This document shows, piece by piece, positions 56,003 through 64,000 of a DNA stretch of 64,000 bases. Under the pieces are notes generated by a model. That model was not told the DNA's origin. It saw only the letters and a program-made list of their open reading frames with translations, and searched no databases. Origin of the DNA: Gossypium raimondii (Eukaryota > Streptophyta > Magnoliopsida > Malvales > Malvaceae); NCBI RefSeq assembly GCF_025698545.1, contig NC_068576.1, positions 54,658,094 through 54,722,093 of the forward strand. The letters run 5' to 3'. Both the position numbers and the translations under genes were made by a program. Position 1 is the stretch's first letter, and every line of letters starts with the position of its first letter.

Positions 56003-56932
56003 ATGGAAGAAGATATGGAGATGATAATGATGATGATGATCAACAGCAGCAGCAGCCCTAATAATCAAAGCAATGAAGCTTCCACTAGCACTAGCTGGAA
56101 AGTATATGATAACCCTTTTTTTAATTCCCATCATCATCGTCAACAAGTATGGCAAAGTAGCAAGCATCTACATCATCATCAAGTGTGCTCACCTGTTTCA
56201 GCTCAAACCATCGTAGACCCTTTTTGGGATCTTACCTTGTTTGGTCCTTCTTCAACCATGGATTCTGAACTGGATATTGCTCGAGCCCAGATCATTGATT
56301 TACAAGCTGAGCTAGATTACGAGGTTAAAGCACGTAAAAAGGCAGAGTCCCTCAACAAGAAACTGGCTAAGGATCTTGCCGAAGAAAGAAGAGGAAGAGA
56401 AGCATTGGAGAGGGTATGTGATAAGCTTGCAAGAGAGATTTCATTAGATAAAGCAGAGATTGATCGAATGAGAAGGGATTTCGAGGAAGAAAGAAAGATG
56501 TTAAGAATGGCTGAAGTATTAAGGGAAGAAAGGGTTCAAATGAAGCTGGCCGAAGCCAAGTTTTTGTTCGCAGAAAAGCTATTAGAATTGGAAGAAACTA
56601 AACGAGCATTGCCGGCTGATAAAGAAGATAAACCACCAGCAGCATTCACAACCAATCTTTCTGGGAAATTTTCGAGGTTAGTTTTCAGTGAAAAAGCATC
56701 ATCAACCTGTAACGATTCATCCATGGCAATTCAACGAAAAGCATCCCCAGAAACAGAGAATCCTCACATAAAACGAGGGATCAAAGGGTTCGTTGAATTT
56801 CCACGAGTGGTTCGAGCGATTGGATCAAAAAGTAAACATTGGGGTTCAAAGCTTGAATGTCAAAAGGCTCAGCTGAGGGTTCTACTTAAACAGAAGAGTC
56901 CCATTCGATCAAATAATCTTATCATGAGCTGA
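56003..56932 (+). CDS. BLT: BRANCHLESS TRICHOME-like coiled-coil protein
   Basis: An intronless gene for 309 residues from the ATG at 56003. An upstream in-frame ATG (55922) would add 27 Lys/Glu-rich residues coded by an A-rich leader and is not preferred. The N-terminus has Met, Ser and His runs and WKVYDNPFFNS. Residues about 89-203 are one long coiled coil (ELDIARAQIIDLQAELDYEV, KARKKAESLNKKLAKDLAEE, MLRMAEVLREERVQMKLAEA). The C-terminus is basic (KRGIKGFVEFPRVVRAIGSK). Arabidopsis BLT is a plant-only coiled-coil protein needed for trichome branching through the cytoskeleton. Members of its wider family exist, so the exact ortholog is not certain. In cotton such a gene would be of interest for epidermal hairs, but a role in fibre is speculation. 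Confidence 0.82.
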   Translation: MEEDMEMIMMMMINSSSSPNNQSNEASTSTSWKVYDNPFFNSHHHRQQVWQSSKHLHHHQVCSPVSAQTIVDPFWDLTLFGPSSTMDSELDIARAQIIDLQAELDYEVKARKKAESLNKKLAKDLAEERRGREALERVCDKLAREISLDKAEIDRMRRDFEEERKMLRMAEVLREERVQMKLAEAKFLFAEKLLELEETKRALPADKEDKPPAAFTTNLSGKFSRLVFSEKASSTCNDSSMAIQRKASPETENPHIKRGIKGFVEFPRVVRAIGSKSKHWGSKLECQKAQLRVLLKQKSPIRSNNLIMS

Positions 56933-59900
56933 AGATATATTATCAGTTTTCTGCAAGTAATTTCACTTCTGGGTGTTTCTTTTCTGGATTAAATTTTGTT
57001 AATTTCTTTTTTCTTTCTTTCAAAACAGGGTGACTTAGTACCCATTACCCTCAAAGATCTTGGTCTTGTAAGATTATAAAAATGGGGGTAAATTAAATAT
57101 ATGATTTGGCTTTTGTAATTTACCGTAATGGTGTCAGAATGTATATGAAATTGTTGTGTTCATTAAAATTATAGGATTTGAAATTGGAAACCGGAAAATT
57201 TGTCGGTTGGAACAGATCTGAGTAAAGAAATTGTTGGAAAGACTACACAGAATTCATTGTATAAAGGTAAACAGCTAAAACCTCATTTCTTTTAAAAGTT
57301 AAATATGGTAGACATGTGCAGATGTTTGACAAAGATGAAAGTAATCAACCATTTTCTTGGAAAAAAGAAACCTTAGGTTAGGGAAGGGAAAATTCATGAA
57401 TCTTTAGGTGATCACATGTGCATTCAAATTGGTATTTGATATAAAGTGAAAACTAGTTCACAAGTCACTTTGCAGTTCGTAGAAATAGCAATCTTGTACA
57501 GGTCTAGGGAGCCTTCAAGTAATCACCAACATCTCTGATCTATAGCATTGAATTTAGAGATAAATCTCTTACACATGCAATCAGGTTTGACTCCGTCTTA
57601 CATTATCAATCGAAAGGCAATGCATAGCAAGAAATGTCGACCTCATCCTTCAAATTCCAACCTCCAACCTCACCCCCTTCATCCTCTCCTCTTACCTCTT
57701 CCTTCCCTTCTCCTTAACTCCACCACTCAAGCTTCACACATTTTTTTCCAATATCAACAAAATCAAAACAAGTAGTAAGGACTTCAATGTTCTTGAATAA
57801 AATTATAGATTGGAGTTTTGTAGATAAACAAAACAAGAGTTGTACATCCTAATTAAATATTCGATCTGGTTCAACTCCAAATTTAATCGAGTTGTGACTT
57901 TTAAAACATTGACAAAGTCAAGATTTTTTATTTATTTACCCTTTATTTTTCAAAAATAATTTTTTTTTTTACATAAAAGCCGAAGATAAAATGAGCATAC
58001 AGTATACTTGTTTGTGCTGCCCGGTCTTGCAAGTTCTATTTAACTCGGGCAGATTTTAGATTATTTATTAATTAAATTCTTTTATAATGTCTAAATTACT
58101 TACAATCTTTTAATTTTAGAAAGGAAGATATTAAGCGTTTATTGTAACAACAACAATACAATTGAATTAAGATTCATTCGAGAAAATTATTATTTAAATT
58201 TAATATAAAATATATAAAATTATTTTTAATGATAAAACCAAATCAACCAATTTAAGTAAAGAAGATTTGGGTAAGAAAAAAAAAAATCATGTCGTGGATC
58301 AAATTCTAGCCAGAGACTAGTTTAGTGCATCCCGGTTTACATGTTAATTATCTTGCTAGTTTATTCTCGTTAAAAGTGTACATCTTAAATTACATTTTGA
58401 TTTTTTTATTAAAGATTAGGTAAATCAATCTTCATACATTGATGGAGTAAAATGGTCTTCCCTTAATGGGTTAGTATTGCCCTCGATCGAGGTTTTATCT
58501 CTTAAATTTATAAAGAGCCTAAGTGCTTAAGATGATGGGTTCAACAGAGTGAGAGTGACGTATTAGGGATCTAAGTGGCACATGACCACCTATCAAACCT
58601 TTTGTTTTTTCCTATGGCCTTCCTTTATTTTGCAATCGGTTGCCTAGCTATCTGATAATCAACTATCGTCTCTTCCAGGGACAAAATCATAATTTTTTTT
58701 AGAGCGGTCAAATTTAAATTGTAATACTTTAAAGAGTTAAAAATATAATTTCATCATTGTATTAATGTAAAATATTACAAATTTTAAAGGATTAAACTAT
58801 AAACTTTTTGTTTTGAGAGAGTACAGAATTTAATTTTAAATTTTAGGAGGGAATAAAATATAATTTTACTATAAATTAATTTTAAAACTTCACAAATACT
58901 CAAAAGATTAAATTTTATTTAATTTGAGAGGCCTACCCCCTCTAACTTCTCCCCTGACCCCTTCGTCAAAATCTCTCTTATTTTGATCTCTACTCTCTCG
59001 TTTCTTTTTGTTGACCTCCCATATTTCTCTTTATCCTCATGTTTCCCATTTTTCCTATTCTTTTAAGGTCTCTCTCTCTCAATTTAGGGGACGAATTTCC
59101 TCACCTTCTTTAGTGATACTAACCTAATTGAGAATTGATAATCTTCTCCCAAATATTAAAATTAAAAAAAAAAGAGTATAAATGTCTATTCACTTTAAAA
59201 AATAAAAAATTATCTCATATATCACTTAAGAATTTTTTTAGATTCTACGAGCGGGTTTAGGTGTAACTAGTGTTGTAATAGAGAATTTGAATTTATAACT
59301 AATTAATATGCGACGCTCTCGATCAGTTTATAAAATCTAAAAACCCCATCAATAATATATCAAATAATTACTCTTAATCATTAATCTATTTTTCTTTATT
59401 ATGGTGTTAATTAACTTCTATTATTATTTTCACCATTCACCCACTTTTATGAGTGTGCCATTATTTTATATACAGCATGTGAACATTATGGTTAAAAGAT
59501 TGAAGGTGATTGTGGTTAAAAATCATGGGTATTACTTTTGACCTTTTATAAGATTATATTAATGGAAAGGAGTTTATTGGTTTTCAAAAAAAAAGTCATT
59601 TTATTATTGAGATACTAATATTAGTGAAGCAAATTTTGGTAATCCTCCAATCCCCACCCTTTTCTTTTTACCAAAATTTTATCTTAAAATTTAGCAACTA
59701 TAGTCATAACAAATCTATTGTAATCTTCATAAATTATCCAAATAAGGATACTTTCTTTGAACCAATATTGTACCACTATTAACTATTCATTAAATATATT
59801 ACCGAAAAAGTATTCGGAAAAAATGACAATAATAAGATTTGAATCTTGGTTTTAGATGGCTTTTATCATTGTTCATTAAATATTATATTTTAAGTATCGG

Positions 59901-62372
59901 TCTACCATTAAATCTAAGCAGTGTTTTTGAAATTATTAAAGTGTTTAACCTTGCTGTAAAAATTATATATATATTTTTAGAAGATAAGATATCTATTTCA
60001 ATATGATAGTGTAAAGTAGAATACATGTACTTATATAATATTCAAATTCACTAATATTATGCTATATGAAATATATAAACTTAAATTATAATTTTAATTG
60101 ACTCGAATGTAAAATGTCATTATTTTCAGTGTACTTTATGATTACCATGATGACATATTATTATTTTGGTTTTAAAAATATTCAATTTAACCTATAGTAA
60201 AAATATAATAATAATAATTTATGGTAACTCTTTATTGATGTTATAATATATGATATTTTTTAAGTTATTAATATAAATTATTTGTAAAACTTAATTTAAA
60301 TATAAAAATTATATTTATATTTTATAATTAAATAAATGAGGAGTAAATTTATAATGAGAATTTTAAAATGACTACCAAAATAGCTAAAATGTTTATAACT
60401 CAAAATGAAATATTTAATCTACCTCATTAAAATGAGTATAACACTCAACCTTTCTTCTTCTTTTTCTTTTCACCACGTAATAATACAAAAATATTGGGCT
60501 AATCTCTTACATTTAGGTTTAATTTAATTTATTGAAGCAATTCAGAATGGGATGAAATGTAAGAGATTAGGGTTATCAAGATTAAACAATTTGGGTATTT
60601 AATATTTTTTTCCTCTAAAAACTTTGGGTGTTTAGTATCCTATACTTTTTAGTAACTTTTTAGAGCTACATGTTCTCTAAATTTTTCCACGAAATAAACA
60701 CAAATATTGAGAGAAAACAAATGTCAATTACTCAAATTTTTAATCCTCTTGTGAATTTGCTTCCAATTTTTTTCAAAATTAAATTAAATGTGACACTAAG
60801 AGATTGTCTTCTCCTTTTTCAACCCAAAACTTGTATTCTACGATAAAAAAATTAAAGATTTAAGTGTTGAAATAAATTAAATTTAAGGCTTAGATTTTAT
60901 TCATTTTGATCTAAGAGTTAAAAATAATTGGATTCTCATCTTAAAAGTTCTCTACCTAAATTAAATTTATAATTTGATTCCCAAGCCAATATCTAAGGCT
61001 ACGTTTAAATTGAAAAACACTTTTGATAAACAATGAAAATATGCTTGGGTAACTACTATATGGATTCGAAGTAGAGTACTAAATTTAATATTTGAAAATT
61101 GTTAAAAATATTAAATTATTTAAAGTTAAACCCCATTATTTTTATAATATTCTAAGGGTTATTGATAAAAGGCGGAATGGTCAAATATCTTTAATTTATA
61201 TTTTTAAAAAATAGGAAGTAAATAAGATTTGCTTAAGATTCTAAATGTTAGCTATATTAAATTTTTATCAAAAGGAAGGAGATTTGTTTAATCATTGACA
61301 TTTGAAGTTGGAAGCTTTAGTGAAGATTCATCAGGATCATTAAAGTACTAAAACATGTAGTTCCCGTAGCATCAAACAAACCCAGGAGAAGCAACTGGTA
61401 TTATACATCTTTTCTTTTCTAAAAATCCACAAAAGAGACAAACAAGTGAGACAAAAGAGATTGATGAAAAGGAGGAGGCATTGACCCTTTCCTCGGTCAT
61501 CCAACACTCATTTATCACATGAGGTTAAAATCTATTAAGGCACTGAATTTTTACAAAAAAAAAAAACTAGCACACACCTTGGTTTGTGTGAAACTATGCA
61601 TTCAACTCGCAAATATTAATATCGGTAGGGTGGAATAGTAACAAATTTGAATGAAATTACCATCAAACATGAAAAATATAGTAAGACTTGGTTAGGTTGA
61701 TGTGAAACAAAAAAATGAAGTGGTTGAAGAGGGCAGTTTAAAAAACTTATCTCAATCTGGATGTAATGTAAATGACATTAACATTATTTGTTTCTAAAAG
61801 AACACAATGTCAATAATTGCAAGAAGAACATAAATAGGATGGTAATAAAAATTATGGGTATAAAGAGAAGAGTAAACCAAGCAAAACTCTTGGTCCAAAT
61901 TGAATGCATTGGTTTCTAAAAAAGATTATGAATATTTATAAGTGGATAGCACAAATTAGTTACGGCATCACATCAATGAAGGGGTTTGGTCCCCCCACAC
62001 GCTCACACGAAACCCAACTGGACCCTAGCTCTTCCTTTCACGTCTCCCAATGCACACTCACGCCGTTAACTTTGACGGTTCATCTCAGTCAACTAAATCA
62101 CTATTTGAAGTGGAGGGTTGTTTTGACTTCCAAGTGGAGAAATATTATTTTAGAAATTAGACACTAAAACTATTGTAATCTTATTACGGGTTTTCAGACT
62201 GTGTTAACGTTTGGGGGGGTGTGTCTGTGTCATGAGTGGGGGAGAGTGGAGTGAAGTGGGTTTTGTCTGTATTCCATAAGGGGTGCGAATGTTGGAAGCT
62301 AAGGAAGCAAAGCAAAACGCATGGCTGAAAATAGCGGCACCGCTACACCATAATATCTGTCAACTTTTCTTT
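56933..62372. other. 3' flank of the BLT-like gene and AT-rich intergenic DNA
   Basis: The first 250 bases are probably 3' UTR. No gene, RNA gene or clear LTR was recognised. Short frames (57548-57775 and 61904-62167) have biased, low-information composition and are not supported. Confidence 0.5.
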
Positions 62373-62379
62373 TATATAT
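62373..62379 (+). promoter_or_regulatory. Probable TATA box of the GRF gene
   Basis: TATATAT lies 211 bp upstream of the start codon and is followed by a leader containing a long T run (62463-62479). Confidence 0.4.
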
Positions 62380-62583
62380 TAGCAACAAACACAACTGGTT
62401 TTTGGCTTGAGATGCGTGAAGCGAAGAAAGAACAAAGGGGACTGATTTGCAGTTTCCTGTAACTTTTTTTTTTTTTTTTGGCTTGTTAAAAAGAGTGAAA
62501 GTAGTAGGTTAGGGGGGAGTTTAAGGTTTGTCTTGTCTTGTTCTGTTTTTCTTTTTAGATGGGAAAGGTGACATTTTGAAGAC

Positions 62584-64000
62584 ATGGATACCAGAAATAA
62601 TGCTTTTGTAGGTACAGAGAAAGGGTTGGGAAGAACAGATGAGGGATGTGATGTTGGGTTAGGTTTGATGATGATGCAACAAGTTGAGGAGTCTTGTCCA
62701 AATAAGAGTTTCATGGCAATGCTTCCTCCTCACAATCATAATCACCTTTCATCATCATCATCTTCTTCTTGTTATGTTGAAGGGTTTGATGGAGGAGCTA
62801 GTGGTGGTGGGCCCCTTGTTTGTAACACAAGCAATCAGGAACCATGCAGGGGCGATATATACGATGTTGTCGGTGCTGCTTCTGCTTCTGTTTCTTCTGC
62901 TGCTGCTGCAGTTGTGTTAAAGTCTCTGCACCATCACTCTTTTTCCGCTGACCCTCCTTTTCCCCACCATTCCTCTGGTAAAAAAAAAAACTCTTCTTTG
63001 TTCTTTCTTCGTCCATTTTTTTGTTCTTCTAATTCTGTTTTATGAAGTAATTAAAAAGAGTATAACTTAATGCATGGTGTTCAAAATTTAATGAAAGTAG
63101 GAGAAATGGCAGCAGCGCCTGTGAATGCTAGAGTTCCTTTCACAGCAGCTCAGTGGCAAGAGCTGGAAAGACAGACCATGATTTACAAGTACATGATGGC
63201 TTCTGTCCCTGTCCCTGCTGAACTCCTTATCCCCCTCACCAAAAACCCTTCAAATGGTAAATCTTTTTATTCTTTTTTCTTCTTCTTTGTTTAGCTTTTT
63301 CTTTGCATTAATCATATATTTTTGTTGATATAGTAGCGATAAAGGGTTCTTTGGAATTGGGGTTTTCGAGCAATAGCTCGGATCCGGAGCCATGGAGGTG
63401 CAGAAGAACAGATGGGAAGAAATGGAGGTGCTCGAGAGACGTGGCGCCTGACCAAAAATACTGTGAGCGTCACTCTCATAAGTGCCGTCCCCGTTCAAGA
63501 AAGCCTGTGGAATTGCCAAACCACTCCAATATCAACATCAACAACAATGATCACAAATCACAAACACTTCACAACATGGCATCTGATGGCACCACCAACC
63601 AACCTCATCAAAACCCACATTTTACAAACCACCACGACCCTCATTTCTTCACATCTTCATTTGATCAATCCAGGTAAGCTCTCAACATTTAATAAATGCA
63701 TGATGTGGATTTTGTTGTCTTATAATGTTTTGGCCCGTGAAGGTGCTTGGAATGGTTCATGAAAGGGGAAACCACCGTTCCTTTTGCTTCTAACCCCGAG
63801 TGGCAGCGGACAAATTATGGGGTCAGTTTACAAGCTCAGCATCATCTAAACGAGCAATTCACCCCCAGTTTAGCCTCTTTGGAAGGCTCCTTGAACCTAA
63901 ACCAAACACATTCACAAGAAACAAGAGCCTTCATCGATGCATGGTCAATAGCAGAAAGAGAAGTGGTTGAATTGGAAGGAATTGGGAGCTGCAAACGCCC
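62584..64000 (+). CDS. GRF: GROWTH-REGULATING FACTOR transcription factor (5' part)
   Basis: Coding exons are 62584-62977, 63101-63256, 63334-63673 and 63743 to beyond the window edge; GT/AG introns keep the frame. Residues 1-131 are low-complexity with Met, Ser, Ala and His runs. The QLQ domain starts at F145 ([25 protein letters not shown]) and binds the GIF coactivators. The WRC domain starts near residue 200 ([20 protein letters not shown]) with the zinc pattern C-x9-C-x10-C-x2-H and the basic KCRPRSRKP nuclear signal. Exon 4 encodes [17 protein letters not shown] and continues off the edge. GRFs act in the nucleus to promote cell proliferation in leaves and other organs. The miR396 site overlaps the WRC end. 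The subgroup (GRF1-9) is not assigned. Confidence 0.95.
63492..63512 (+). promoter_or_regulatory. miR396 target site in the GRF mRNA
   Basis: The 21 bases from 63492 (CGTTCAAGAAAG, then CCTGTGGAA) encode RSRKPVE at the end of the WRC domain. This is the canonical GRF site for miR396, with the family's usual one-base bulge near the middle. Cleavage or translational arrest by miR396 limits GRF activity in older tissue. Confidence 0.93.

Noticed and set aside
57548..57775. Pro/Leu/His-rich frame (75 codons) downstream of the BLT-like gene
   Set aside because: Low-complexity translation of a CT-rich stretch, with no signal peptide or peptide-hormone motif that could be defended.

Overview
The window is nuclear DNA from a dicot plant, most likely cotton (Gossypium, Malvaceae). 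The reasons are plant-only gene families (GRF, BODYGUARD-like, BRANCHLESS TRICHOME-like, MYC-type bHLH), plant-style GT/AG introns, strongly AT-rich spacers, and dense Ty3/gypsy-type LTRs that begin TGTAA and end GGGGTGTTACA. The species is an inference; no search was run.

Layout. 1-14.5 kb is a transposon graveyard. A broken Ty1/copia element (2937-7811, minus strand, two 385-bp LTRs) sits inside what looks like the 5' LTR of a second, truncated copia element (primer-binding site at 8191, gag relics to about 9600). Next comes a decayed LINE (about 9605-14520) split by a 2.29-kb solo LTR. At 15.2-16.6 kb is an intact, intronless bHLH14/MYC-like gene. From 17.4 to 27.3 kb is a nest of Ty3/gypsy-type LTRs (LTR-1 split by LTR-2, which is split by LTR-3, plus the minus-strand LTR-4). 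No gypsy internal regions are present. At 30.75-33.65 kb (minus) is a four-exon BODYGUARD-like alpha/beta hydrolase, and at 39.2-41.6 kb (plus) a five-exon GDSL esterase/lipase. From 43 to 51 kb are foldback MITEs, a Harbinger-like MITE, and a second LTR nest (LTR-5 split by LTR-6). At 51.4-52.7 kb is an intronless seven-transmembrane GOST/CAND-type membrane protein, at 56.0-56.9 kb a BRANCHLESS TRICHOME-like coiled-coil gene, and at 62.6 kb to the window edge a GROWTH-REGULATING FACTOR gene with QLQ and WRC domains and a miR396 target site.

How the genes fit together. The hydrolase and the GDSL lipase are both surface-lipid (cuticle) type enzymes. The BLT-like and GRF genes act on epidermal or organ growth, and the bHLH14-like factor belongs to jasmonate signalling. 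They are independent transcription units, not an operon. From memory, the gene order resembles Arabidopsis blocks around At5g41890-At5g42090 and At1g64670-At1g64690, so this is probably an ancestral syntenic block in which repeats fill the spacers.

Most unusual signal. The gypsy-type LTRs carry, at a similar internal position, tandem arrays of tiny palindromes. In several arrays the stem bases change from copy to copy while remaining paired. The clearest has an exact 21-bp period (25664-25842). In LTR-2 and LTR-3 the arrays lie between a conserved splice-donor-like site and a conserved hairpin/splice-acceptor-like block, so they may sit in an unrecognised LTR intron.
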